Source of the DNA: Mycolicibacterium moriokaense
Lineage (GTDB): Bacteria; Actinomycetota; Actinomycetes; Mycobacteriales; Mycobacteriaceae
Assembly: GCF_010726085.1 (NCBI RefSeq)
Contig: NZ_AP022560.1
Coordinates: forward strand, 2,170,001 to 2,234,000
DNA length: 64,000 nucleotides
Direction: 5' to 3'
Made by a program: the position numbers and the translations under genes. The notes beneath the pieces were generated by a model, which made no database searches, was not told the origin of the DNA, and saw only the letters and a program-made list of their open reading frames with translations. Within the stretch, counting starts at the first letter, position 1; each line of letters starts with the position of its first letter. Below, in pieces: positions 25,446 through 33,261 of this stretch.

Positions 25446-26297
25446 GTGCCTGGCCCCGACGCACTCATCACCAACGTTTCGGACACCGCGCGGTGGGTCG
25501 CCACCTATCGGGCGAAAGAGACCGAACGCCGCGATGCGCTGTTCCACGATCCTCTTGCCGCCAGGCTGGCCGGTGATCGGGGCCGCGCGATGGTCGCCGC
25601 CGCGCCGCGGTCGATCCGCAACGGTTGGTGGCTGGTGGCGCGAACCAAGGTGATCGACGACATCGTCATGGCGGCGATCGCTGACGGATGCGATCGCGTC
25701 CTGAATCTGGCCGCGGGCCTCGACACCCGGCCGTACCGGTTGGCGTTGCCGCCGGAACTTCAGTGGGTCGAGGCTGATCTGCCGGGCTTGCTCACCGAGA
25801 AACAACAGCTGCTCGCCGACGAGATGCCGCGGTGCAGGTTGACGATGCACCCTGTGGACCTCGCCGACCCGCAGGCCCGCGACGCATTCTTGGACAAAGC
25901 GCTGCGCGGCGCGTCGAAAGCCCTCGTGCTGACCGAGGGCCTGTTGATGTACCTCGAGGAGAGCGACGTCGTCGCGCTGTCGAACGCATTCACTCGCCCC
26001 GAAATCGCTTGGTGGATGCTCGACTTCGCCGGTCCCGGATTGCAGAAGCGCCTGAACAAGCGGACCGGCGGCCTGCTGGACAGTGCGCCGATCAAGTTCG
26101 CGCCCTCCAACGGCCTGGCCTTCTACGAAGACCTGGGTTGGCGTCCGCTCGAGTTCGACTCGGTGTTCTCCGCAGCGCATCGTTTCAACAGGCTGCCGCG
26201 ATGGATGCGGATCGCGGCGCTGCTCCCTCAGCCCGATCCACGCAATCCGGGCAACCAGACCTACAGCGGCATCGTCAGGCTGACGCGGGGGACGTAA
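25446..26297 (+). CDS. SAM-dependent methyltransferase, leucine-carboxyl-methyltransferase-like family
   Basis: This 283-residue class I methyltransferase is of the kind that is multicopy in mycobacteria (TIGR00027/LCM fold). Typical segments are SDTARWVATYRAKETER, LFHDPLAARLAG, the SAM-binding VLNLAAGLDTRPYRL, WVEADLPGLLTEKQ, and TEGLLMYLEE. The start is GTG 25446, 31 bases after the long palindrome. Homologues methylate diverse lipids and polyketides; the acceptor is unknown here. It may be followed in the same transcript by the F420-type oxidoreductase. Confidence 0.88.
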   Translation: MPGPDALITNVSDTARWVATYRAKETERRDALFHDPLAARLAGDRGRAMVAAAPRSIRNGWWLVARTKVIDDIVMAAIADGCDRVLNLAAGLDTRPYRLALPPELQWVEADLPGLLTEKQQLLADEMPRCRLTMHPVDLADPQARDAFLDKALRGASKALVLTEGLLMYLEESDVVALSNAFTRPEIAWWMLDFAGPGLQKRLNKRTGGLLDSAPIKFAPSNGLAFYEDLGWRPLEFDSVFSAAHRFNRLPRWMRIAALLPQPDPRNPGNQTYSGIVRLTRGT

Positions 26298-26348
26298 GTC
26301 TCTCGACGCCGCGACGACGCCGCCGTCGGCCGTGCCACAATCGCCCTC

Positions 26349-27254
26349 GTGCAGATCGGGATGACGATGCCGGTGATGGAGCCGGATCTCGACGCCGCGA
26401 CGCTGGCGGCGTGGGCGCAGGCGATAGACACCGGACCGTTTTCGTCGCTGTGCTGGGGTGAGCGCATTGCGTTCGACAATCCCGATTCCCTGACGCTGCT
26501 GGGCGCGCTGGCGGCATGGACCGACCGCGTGCGGCTGGTGACGACCGTGGTGGTTCCGCAGCTGCACGATCCGGTCATGCTGGCCAAGGCGCTGGCCACC
26601 GGTGACATGCTCAGCGGCGGACGTCTGACGGTCGGCCTGGGAGTCGGCGGCAGGCACGAGGACTACAACGCCGTCAGTGCGGACATCGCCACCCAGACCA
26701 TTCGTGGGCTGACCGAGAGCGTGGCGGTGATGCAACGTGTCTGGGCGGGGGAGAAGGTCACCGACTCCACCCTTCCGGTAGGGCCGCCGCCGCATCAGGC
26801 AGGAGGGCCACAACTGCTGGTCGGCACCATCGGCCCCAAGACCGTTCGCAGCGCGGCGGCGTGGGCCGACGGGTTGGCGGGTACGACGCTGGACCTCGAC
26901 GTCGGCAAGCAGAACGAGCTCTTCGACGTCGCGCGCGCGGCATGGGCACAAGCGGGCAAGGGCCGTCCGCATCTGGCGACATCGTTCTGGTTCGCCATCG
27001 GCGACGGGGATGAGGCGCGGGCGCAGGTCCACGCCCATCTGCGCCGTTACATGAATTGGATTCCAGCCGAATTCGTCGACGCGATGGCACCCACAACCGG
27101 CTGGGCCGGAGACGAGGACCACCTGCTGGAGGTGCTGCGCCGGTTCGAGGCGATCGGCACGGACGAGATCCATTTGATCCCAACGAGTTCGGACATTGCC
27201 CAGGTCCGTCGAGTCGCTGACGTGGTCAAGGACATCTATCCGCTCTCGGCGTGA
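26349..27254 (+). CDS. LLM-class F420-dependent oxidoreductase
   Basis: This 301-residue luciferase-like TIM-barrel protein starts at GTG 26349 (VQIGMTMPVMEPDL). The N-terminal strand, the WGERIAFDNPDSLTLLGALAAWTDRVRL segment and SGGRLTVGLGVGGRHEDY are characteristic of the F420-using branch. TIGPKTVRSAAAWADGL and the late HLIPTSSDIAQVRR also fit. It probably reduces or oxidises an organic substrate with cofactor F420; FMN cannot be excluded. The stop is 3 bases from that of the convergent SRPBCC gene. Confidence 0.85.
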   Translation: MQIGMTMPVMEPDLDAATLAAWAQAIDTGPFSSLCWGERIAFDNPDSLTLLGALAAWTDRVRLVTTVVVPQLHDPVMLAKALATGDMLSGGRLTVGLGVGGRHEDYNAVSADIATQTIRGLTESVAVMQRVWAGEKVTDSTLPVGPPPHQAGGPQLLVGTIGPKTVRSAAAWADGLAGTTLDLDVGKQNELFDVARAAWAQAGKGRPHLATSFWFAIGDGDEARAQVHAHLRRYMNWIPAEFVDAMAPTTGWAGDEDHLLEVLRRFEAIGTDEIHLIPTSSDIAQVRRVADVVKDIYPLSA

Positions 27255-27257
27255 ACT

Positions 27258-27692
27258 TCAGAGGGCGTCGTAGACCCTCTTGTAGTACCTCGACAGAAAC
27301 CGTGGCCCGACGAACCGCATCATGACGACAGCCAACAGACCCCTGGTGCTCTTCGGGGTCTGCTGCCACACCGCGTGCACCGAAGTTCCGCCGTCGCGGG
27401 GCGCAGCGGAAAGTGACATGAAACCACCCACCTCGAGGTCGTCACTTTCGGTGATCGTCAATGTCACCGAGTTCGGCTCCGACCAGTCGTAATGCCATTT
27501 CGCCCATAGCTTGAAGAAATCCTGCCCTTCGCGGATGTCGGCGTCGGTGTCGCCGATGCGATACACCTCGAACGCCTTCGCCGAGCATGCGGGCCAGCGC
27601 GCGGGACGCTTCGGCGAGAAACCTGTCATCAACTCGACGACTTGTTCGGGCGACGCTGTTGTCAGGAAGTCGAACTCGAACGTGGTACGCAC
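27258..27692 (-). CDS. SRPBCC-fold (polyketide cyclase/START-like) protein
   Basis: This 144-residue helix-grip protein starts at GTG 27692 (VRTTFEFDFLTTASPEQVVELM). The upstream extension of the frame is not coding-like. The order beta-strand, two helices, antiparallel sheet (SVTLTITESDDLEVGGFMSL, TSVHAVWQQTP) and long C-terminal helix matches ligand-binding SRPBCC proteins. Such proteins bind hydrophobic ligands. Function is unknown. It is divergent from the SDR gene. Confidence 0.7.
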   Translation of the reverse strand: MRTTFEFDFLTTASPEQVVELMTGFSPKRPARWPACSAKAFEVYRIGDTDADIREGQDFFKLWAKWHYDWSEPNSVTLTITESDDLEVGGFMSLSAAPRDGGTSVHAVWQQTPKSTRGLLAVVMMRFVGPRFLSRYYKRVYDAL

Positions 27693-27803
27693 GCGCCGAA
27701 CGTAGCAGCAGCACAGTGGCCGGTTGAAGCCATGACGAACACTCCGATGCCGCCTATTGTGTCGCGTGCCGGGTTGGCCGACGCTTGCGGACGCAGACCT
27801 CGC

Positions 27804-27809
27804 TAATCT
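27804..27809 (+). promoter_or_regulatory. -10 element of the SDR gene, probable leaderless start
   Basis: TAATCT ends 6 bases before GTG 27816, the spacing expected for a leaderless mycobacterial transcript. No clear -35 is seen. Confidence 0.45.
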
Positions 27810-27815
27810 CAGACC

Positions 27816-28706
27816 GTGGCGACACAGTGGACGCCGAGCAGGCTCGGCGATTTGAGTGGCAAGCGCATCATCGTCACCGGTGCGACCAACGGTGTGGGTC
27901 TGGGCACGGCGCGGGCGTTGGCCCGTGCGGGTGCACACGTGATCCTTGCCGTGCGCAACCTGGAACTGGGCGCGCAACGCGCGGCGGAAATCGGCGGCGA
28001 CACCGAGGTCGTCAAACTGGACCTCGCCGATCTGTCGTCGGTGCGCGCGTTCTCGAATCTGCTGTCCGGTGACGTGGACATTCTCATCAACAACGCGGGC
28101 CTGGTCGCACAGACGCGAAGTGACACCGTCGACGGCTTCGAGATCACCCTCGGCACCAACTTCCTGGGCCCTTTCGCGTTGACCAACCTGCTGTTCGAGC
28201 GGGTGCGGTCGAAGATCATCAACGTCGGCTCCAATGCCCACAAGACATCGTCGTTCGCGTTCGACGACCCGCACCTGAGGTCGCGGAAGTGGTCGGCCTT
28301 CCCGGCGTACGGCCGCTCGAAACTTGCCGTCATGTTGTGGGGTCTGGAATTGGACCGCCGGTTGCGCGAGGCGGGTTCGCCGGTCGCCGCTTTCCTCACG
28401 GAGCCGGGCTTCGTCGCGTCCAATCTGTCCAACGTGTCCGACACCCGCGTCATGTCGACGTTCCATTCTGTGGTGACCCGGATCGCGAATGTGGTTGGCA
28501 ATGACATCGATGCGGGGGCCGCGCCGACGCTGTATTGCATCAGCGAGCCAATTCCGCCCGGAAGCTATGTGGGCTGCGACGGAAGGCTCGGACTCAAGGG
28601 CGGGCCGACGTTGAGCGGTCGGGCCGCGCACGCGTGTGACTACGACGACGCCCAACAGCTCTGGGAATTCGCCGAAAGCGAGACGGGTACGAGTCTGCCC
28701 ATCTAG
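27816..28706 (+). CDS. Short-chain dehydrogenase/reductase (retinol dehydrogenase/WWOX-like)
   Basis: This 296-residue NAD(P)-dependent SDR has the nucleotide motif TGATNGVG (T-G-x3-G-x-G type) near residue 21 and NNAG. The catalytic Ser is in NVGSNAHK and the Y-x3-K pair is in YGRSK. The Arg in AVRNLELG just after strand 2 suggests a preference for NADP(H). The C-terminal region with TLYCISEPIPPGSYVG resembles the retinol-dehydrogenase-like mycobacterial SDRs. The substrate is unknown. A terminator hairpin follows at 28806. Confidence 0.88.
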   Translation: MATQWTPSRLGDLSGKRIIVTGATNGVGLGTARALARAGAHVILAVRNLELGAQRAAEIGGDTEVVKLDLADLSSVRAFSNLLSGDVDILINNAGLVAQTRSDTVDGFEITLGTNFLGPFALTNLLFERVRSKIINVGSNAHKTSSFAFDDPHLRSRKWSAFPAYGRSKLAVMLWGLELDRRLREAGSPVAAFLTEPGFVASNLSNVSDTRVMSTFHSVVTRIANVVGNDIDAGAAPTLYCISEPIPPGSYVGCDGRLGLKGGPTLSGRAAHACDYDDAQQLWEFAESETGTSLPI

Positions 28707-28805
28707 CGGATTCGCTGCGCGGCCGTCCGAACAGAGTTCCGATTACCCGGGTGTCCTTGCTGGCCAGGCTTTTTGAGCAGCCCGGCACCCACCCGCGCCG
28801 TCTGT

Positions 28806-28833
28806 GCATCCGGCGCCTCCCGGCGCAGGATGC
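28806..28833. terminator. Hairpin between convergent SDR and lipoprotein genes
   Basis: GCATCC and GGATGC flank a 5-bp stem GCGCC/GGCGC around a TCCC tetraloop, with a single mismatch between the stems. It lies in the 162-base convergent gap and can serve both strands. Confidence 0.65.
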
Positions 28834-28868
28834 CGCGGCGCCAACGCTGCGCTGATCCGCGTACGCCG

Positions 28869-29864
28869 CTAAGGGCAGGTGACGGTGATCTCGAAGGGCT
28901 TGGTGATCTGCTCTGCCGGATTGGCCTCACTGGACCCTGAAGCCACGCCGGAGATCTTGTAGGTGTTGCCTTCCTTGGTGGCGGTCGCGCTATTGCCCGG
29001 AACACCCTCGGTGAAGCTCATGACCACGCCGTCGACAGTGCCGAGTCCCACGTTGTGGACCGCCGAAGCGTCGGGCTCGAGACCGACGATGATTCCGGTG
29101 GCCATGTCGCCCACGGCGATCGAGAACTTGCCGTCATTCGTTGCGCACACCACCTGGCCCTGTACGTTCGCCGGGTTGCCGTCGACGGTGACACTGACGG
29201 GCGATGACGCACCGGCCCCTGCGGGAGGTGGGGGCGTGATGTTCGGAAGCCCGTCTTTGAGGGTGTCGAACTGAAGCTGACCGACCGACTGCACAAAATC
29301 CGGCGGCACTGGGTTGAGATCACCTGGGGCACTTTCAAACTGGAGCGTCACAACGGCGTTCTGCTCTTGGAACAGCAGCACCGTGACCGCGCTTGTGCCG
29401 TCCGGGGACGTGCCAGCGACCAGCAGCCCGTCGGAACCGATCGGTGACGGTACTGCATCACCCACCACTGTGGTGGTCGGCAGAGTTTCTGCGGTCTTGC
29501 CCAGGGCAGCCGCGGCCTCGGCCGGATCGGCGAACACGGTGATGGTGTCGCCGATCATCGCGGTGTTGCTCTCGTTGTGGAAGATCGTTGCGATGCCGTT
29601 CATTCCGTCCGGGTTGTTCATCGGTTCATCGGCGATGAACGGTTCGGGTGCGTCGATGTCTTCGGCGGAGATGAGCAGCGCGCTGTAGTCATTCGCCGCG
29701 GGCTCCGCGGCGGTCGTCGTCGCCGGCGCGCTCGACGTACTGGTTGCCGATGTGGACGAACTCGAGGTTGCCGCTTTGTCGTCCTTGCCGCAGCCGGCGA
29801 GCACACAGACGAGTGCAATACCGACTGCGGTCAGCCTGACGGGGGTGTTGTCGGGAACCTTCAT
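28869..29864 (-). CDS. Lipoprotein with C-terminal LpqH (19-kDa antigen) domain
   Basis: This 331-residue lipoprotein has a signal ending in lipobox L-A-G-C with Cys25, then a Ser/Thr/Ala-rich linker (about 30-56) likely to be O-glycosylated. A middle domain, residues 57-205, is of unknown type. A Pro/Gly linker follows, then a C-terminal domain (about 222-331) resembling the mycobacterial 19-kDa antigen LpqH: TVDGNPANVQGQVVCAT, IAVGDMATGI, VGLGTVDGVVMSF, SATATKEGNTYKISG and FEITVTC. Both LpqH cysteines are conserved. LpqH itself is only about 160 residues, so this is a two-domain version. It is a standalone gene, cell-envelope located, function unknown. Confidence 0.85.
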   Translation of the reverse strand: MKVPDNTPVRLTAVGIALVCVLAGCGKDDKAATSSSSTSATSTSSAPATTTAAEPAANDYSALLISAEDIDAPEPFIADEPMNNPDGMNGIATIFHNESNTAMIGDTITVFADPAEAAAALGKTAETLPTTTVVGDAVPSPIGSDGLLVAGTSPDGTSAVTVLLFQEQNAVVTLQFESAPGDLNPVPPDFVQSVGQLQFDTLKDGLPNITPPPPAGAGASSPVSVTVDGNPANVQGQVVCATNDGKFSIAVGDMATGIIVGLEPDASAVHNVGLGTVDGVVMSFTEGVPGNSATATKEGNTYKISGVASGSSEANPAEQITKPFEITVTCP

Positions 29865-30017
29865 GTCGACGTCGATCCTCCTGCTGCTAGGCCACGAGCT
29901 GTGCGACAGGCGGTCGCGTCGTCCAACACCACACGCGACTCGGAGGGCGCCAGAAAACCATAAATCACGTCGGCGTCAATAGCCAGGATGCGAATGCGCC
30001 GCCGACGTCAGCGCGCC

Positions 30018-30137
30018 GTGACGACCGCCGAGCCCTGTAAAGGTGCCTTTTACCACCACTTTCGCGATACGGCGGCGGTGCTCGGGGCCCAGCTGGCGGA
30101 GTTCGAAGAAGAGGGGGTGCGCCGGGCTATCCGCTAG
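30018..30137 (+). pseudogene. Relic of a TetR-family regulator gene
   Basis: The + frame from about 30018 to TAG 30135-30137 reads CKGAFYHHFRDTAAVLGAQL and then AEFEEEGVRRAIR. K-G-A-F-Y-H-H-F is the hallmark end of the TetR helix-turn-helix and the start of the next helix. The upstream half of the DNA-binding domain and all of the ligand domain are missing. It is therefore a decayed fragment of about 35 codons, not a working gene. Its stop overlaps the stop of the convergent hydrolase gene. Confidence 0.7.
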
Positions 30138-31120
30138 GCGCCGAGCGATGCGGTTTCGGTCGCCGCCGTTTCCTGTTCGCCGTCGCCCCGCATCAGCGAT
30201 GCAAGGCGGTCCTGGTTATGTTCGGCCGGCGCGGTCGAGTCGATGAACCGCTCGACGACCTCCACAAATCGATCGGGATGGTCGCGGAATGGCATGTGTC
30301 CCGAATCTTCGAAGATGTCCAGTCGTGACTCGGGCATCGCTGCGTGCGCGATTCGGGCGTGGTTCACGGGAATCACCAAATCGTCTTCGCCCCAGACGAT
30401 TTGCTTCGGGACCGGCGTCATCAGATAGCTGCGATCGAGCATGGTGACGAGTTGTCCCTGGCTGTCCACCACTGAACGCAAGGTGCGAGAGAACGCCGAC
30501 AATGCCGCAGGGTCCTGCAATCTCGCGAGTAGCCGAAGGCCGTCCGGGAGATCACGGCCGTACTTCGTCGAGCCGAAAAGCGTCTCGGCGGCGCGGCCTA
30601 CGAATTGCAGAGCAGGCGCGGCACCCGGAAGTCGCAGGGCGGCCAACGCCTCGCTACCCATCGGCAGGGCGGCCATCCGCAGCGCGATGCTCACGTCCTT
30701 CGTGATGCCCCCACTGCTCACCAGCACCACGCGTTCGACCATATGCGGGTACTGGTAGGCGAACTGCCCAGCGATACCGCCACCAAGTGAATGACCGACG
30801 AGCGTCACACGGTCGATATCCAACGTCGCGAGCAGATCGCGCAAACCGTTCGCGAAAGCGGCCAGCGAGTAGTCCGCGCGCGGCTTATCGGACTCGCCGT
30901 GCCCCAGGAGGTCCGGTGCGATGACGGTGAACCGCTGCGCGAGTTTGGCGTGCACGGAGCTCCAGCTCGCGGAGGAGTCGCCGACACCGTGGATCAACAG
31001 CAGTGCGGGTCCTGTCCCGGCGATGCGGTAGGCCCGGCGATAGCCGTGAATGGTGCGAAACCGCAGCGACGGGAGAGCGGCACTGCGCACTGGCCGCAGG
31101 TCGGCGCGTGAAGCGGGCAT
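30134..31120 (-). CDS. Alpha/beta-hydrolase (Rv2715-like)
   Basis: This 328-residue hydrolase starts at ATG 31120 behind GGGAG. The oxyanion motif HGVGDSSASW, APDLLGHGESDKP, nucleophile elbow VGHSLGG, the late Asp in WGEDDLVIP and His in EDSGHMPFRDHP give a complete Ser-Asp-His triad. The overall sequence recalls M. tuberculosis Rv2715 from memory (LRPVR, FRTIHGYRRAYRIAGTGPALLLIHG). The likely role is lipid ester or C-C bond hydrolysis. A TetR gene relic lies immediately downstream. Confidence 0.88.
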   Translation of the reverse strand: MPASRADLRPVRSAALPSLRFRTIHGYRRAYRIAGTGPALLLIHGVGDSSASWSSVHAKLAQRFTVIAPDLLGHGESDKPRADYSLAAFANGLRDLLATLDIDRVTLVGHSLGGGIAGQFAYQYPHMVERVVLVSSGGITKDVSIALRMAALPMGSEALAALRLPGAAPALQFVGRAAETLFGSTKYGRDLPDGLRLLARLQDPAALSAFSRTLRSVVDSQGQLVTMLDRSYLMTPVPKQIVWGEDDLVIPVNHARIAHAAMPESRLDIFEDSGHMPFRDHPDRFVEVVERFIDSTAPAEHNQDRLASLMRGDGEQETAATETASLGA

Positions 31121-31304
31121 GTTTGCTCCCTTTTTGTGAGGCTTTCCGATGCAGGGAGCCTGAAAGGGAGGACTTGGCGATTCCTTGGAACTCGAGGGCT
31201 GGAGACCCAGGACCGTCGATGTCAGTGCAGCGATTCCAGGCGGCTGCAGTTGTACTAAATCGCGAATCAGAACCGAACAATGAGCAAACGCACGCGCTAC
31301 GAAA

Positions 31305-31331
31305 AACGCCCCGCGAATTTCGCGGGGCGTT
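31305..31331 (-). terminator. Rho-independent terminator of the DUF732 gene
   Basis: AACGCCCCGCGAA and its complement form a perfect 13-bp stem around one base. On the minus strand the stem is followed by a TTTTTC run, so this is a classical intrinsic terminator, unusual for its U tract in a mycobacterium. It lies 23 bases beyond the stop of the gene at 31355. Confidence 0.85.
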
Positions 31332-31354
31332 AATCGTGAAGCGTTGTGTGCGAG

Positions 31355-31678
31355 TCAGCTCACCTTCGACTCGTACTCCGGGCAATATGCAGCCGTCGCC
31401 GCTCCAATAAGGAAAGCGGCGTCTTCGGCACTCAGATGGGGAGTGAGCGAGGAGACTTCCTGCTCAAAGGTAGCGCCGGCCGCCCAGTCTTGACAGACGC
31501 CTTTACCCGCGGCGATCTGGTTGTCTGGGGTCGCACCCGGCCACGTGACGCCCTGCTCTTCCAGCGCGCCGAGGAAGGCGTCATCGGTGCCGTCGGCAGA
31601 CGCCAGTGGTGCGCAGATCACCGCGGCCGCGGATAAGCCGACCGCGACCGACCCGGCGAGTTTCACGAGATGCTTCAT
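31355..31678 (-). CDS. Secreted DUF732-family protein
   Basis: This 107-residue protein has a Sec signal peptide (MKHLVKLAGSVAVGLSAAAV, cleavage near LASA-DG). The mature part has the DUF732 pattern DDAFLGALEEQGVTWPG, a Cys in GKGVCQDW and a second in AYCPEY, which probably form a disulfide. DUF732 proteins are small helical exported proteins common in mycobacteria and of unknown function. ATG 31678 has AGGAAG upstream. An intrinsic terminator follows and a cluster of GTAACG repeats precedes it. Confidence 0.85.
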   Translation of the reverse strand: MKHLVKLAGSVAVGLSAAAVICAPLASADGTDDAFLGALEEQGVTWPGATPDNQIAAGKGVCQDWAAGATFEQEVSSLTPHLSAEDAAFLIGAATAAYCPEYESKVS

Positions 31679-31705
31679 GGTCGTACTTCCTGTAAGGGTT
31701 CGTAG

Positions 31706-31739
31706 GTAACGCGAATCGTTACATAACGAATCGTTACAT
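31706..31739. promoter_or_regulatory. Cluster of GTAACG inverted and direct repeats upstream of the DUF732 gene
   Basis: CGAATCGTTACAT occurs twice (31712-31724, 31727-31739) with a 15-base period. Two palindromes overlap it: GTAACG-N5-CGTTAC (31706-31722) and TAACGA-A-TCGTTA (31724-31736). They lie 28-61 bases upstream of the DUF732 start and are a strong operator candidate. The cognate regulator is not evident nearby. Confidence 0.6.
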
Positions 31740-31922
31740 GACGCCCGGAGGTGCGGGGTCGAAATTCGGCAAATTGTGTTCACGCTCGCACGGGTAATGA
31801 ATTATCCGCGTACGGAACCGCGTTTGGATTTATCTTAATAATGCGGTGGCCCGACCGCTGTGGTATAGCACGAATGGAAATGAGCTCCGACCCGTATCGA
31901 GATTCGAGGCAGGTGGCGAATG

Positions 31923-32444
31923 ATGGCCCCGAAAATGCCGGCGTGGTCTGTGGGTATCGCCGTTGCCGGTGTGTGCGCGTTGGTCGTTGCGGCAGTTACG
32001 AATACGACAGCATGGGCAATGCCGTGGTGCACACCCGATTCGTTGACCGTGAACACCGGCCCGTATGGGGCGCCGGGTGATTCGTCGCAGATTCATTTCG
32101 ACGTCATATTGACGAACATCGCCGAACAGGCGTGCGCTCTGCAGGGTTATCCCGGGGTCGATCTGGTCGGCCCGGACGACCCGATGTGGGGGCCGGTCTA
32201 CAGCCTGCCGAGACAGAGCGGCGATCCGCAGCCGCTCACGATTGCACCGGGCGCATCGGCCAGTAGCCGCCTCACCTTCCTGCCTGCACCCGACGGCTGG
32301 GTGCCTACCTTCATCGTCGTGACCCCGCCGGACGCCACCACTTCACTCGAGGTCCCGTGGATTCCCGGCGGCGTCGGCGTTCTGCGGCAGGACGGTGCGA
32401 CAAGCCCCGGCACCTACATCGGACCGCTGGAACCGACCGGCTGA
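31923..32444 (+). CDS. Secreted DUF4232-family protein
   Basis: This 173-residue protein starts at ATG 31923, with an adjacent ATG at 31920. The signal peptide (MPAWSVGIAVAGVCALVVAA) ends near AWA-MPWC. The mature domain starts with the DUF4232 pattern W-C-T-x-x-x-L and has QIHFDVILTNIAEQACALQGYPGVDLVG with a second Cys, so one disulfide is likely, and a beta-sandwich pattern follows. It is extracytoplasmic and of unknown function. The upstream 130 bases are unusually AT-rich for this genome. Confidence 0.8.
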   Translation: MAPKMPAWSVGIAVAGVCALVVAAVTNTTAWAMPWCTPDSLTVNTGPYGAPGDSSQIHFDVILTNIAEQACALQGYPGVDLVGPDDPMWGPVYSLPRQSGDPQPLTIAPGASASSRLTFLPAPDGWVPTFIVVTPPDATTSLEVPWIPGGVGVLRQDGATSPGTYIGPLEPTG

Positions 32445-32519
32445 ATTCAGCTGGCGGTCAAGTGAAGCAGCCCTCCCGGAACAAGATCAGTTCGCGGCCG
32501 TAGCGCTTAGTATCCCTTC

Positions 32520-33149
32520 ATGCAGATCGACGTCGACTTCGTACTCCGGGTGACGATCGGTCTGCTCGTCATCACCGCGCCGTTCGATCCGGTGAAACTG
32601 TTGTTCTTCAACCAGGTGCTGACCGACCGGCCTCAAAGTCGCGTCGGTGCCGCCCTCAAGGTGACGGTCTACGTCTCGGTCATCCTGGCGGTGGCCGCCT
32701 TGGCCGGCAAGGAACTGCTCGAGGCGATGGGCATCAACCTCCACGTATTCGGCGCGGTCGGAGGTCTGGTGATCGCCTCGATGGGATTCGAGATGCTGTA
32801 CGGCGGCGGCGCGTCGAAGGCCCAGGGTGAGGACGAGCGAAAGGAAGGCCCTGAGGAGGGCGACGGGCTGCTCATGCCGTTGTCGATCCCGCTCATCGCC
32901 GGCCCCGGCGCCATCGCGACGACGATCGCCTTCGGCTCGCAGAACACGTCCACGTCGGGGCTCGTCGCGATGGCCATCGCCATCGCGAGCGTCGCGCTGG
33001 TGACGTTTCTCTTCTACTGCTACATGGGCGGCCTGCTGGCGCGGCTGAAGCCGGGTGCCGTCGCGATCATGGCCCGCATCGGCGGCTTACTCCTGGCCAC
33101 GCTGGGATTTCAGATGTTCCTCGGCGGCCTCAAGAACTTTTTTATGTAG
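32520..33149 (+). CDS. MarC-family integral membrane protein
   Basis: This 209-residue six-helix protein is of the MarC/UPF0056 family. The family sequences ITAPFDPVKLLFFNQVL near the N-terminus and PLSIPLIAGPGAIATTIAF in the second half form the two inverted repeats. A charged loop (QGEDERKEGPEEGDG) separates the halves. MarC proteins look like transporters, but no substrate is established; the old link to multiple antibiotic resistance was not upheld. It is preceded by the DUF4232 gene and may be monocistronic. Confidence 0.88.
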   Translation: MQIDVDFVLRVTIGLLVITAPFDPVKLLFFNQVLTDRPQSRVGAALKVTVYVSVILAVAALAGKELLEAMGINLHVFGAVGGLVIASMGFEMLYGGGASKAQGEDERKEGPEEGDGLLMPLSIPLIAGPGAIATTIAFGSQNTSTSGLVAMAIAIASVALVTFLFYCYMGGLLARLKPGAVAIMARIGGLLLATLGFQMFLGGLKNFFM

Positions 33150-33261
33150 GACGTGTTTAGGAACCCGCATCATCGGGTAGGCGGCGCCCAATTGACGATC
33201 TTGGTAATTGTCCCGCCCGTAGTAGTACGGTGATTCGGGGGCCTGAAGGGACTGGTCAAAG

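Noticed and set aside
32520..33149. MarC gene as an antibiotic resistance determinant
   Set aside because: The old MarC resistance link is not supported for the family, and nothing here suggests drug export.
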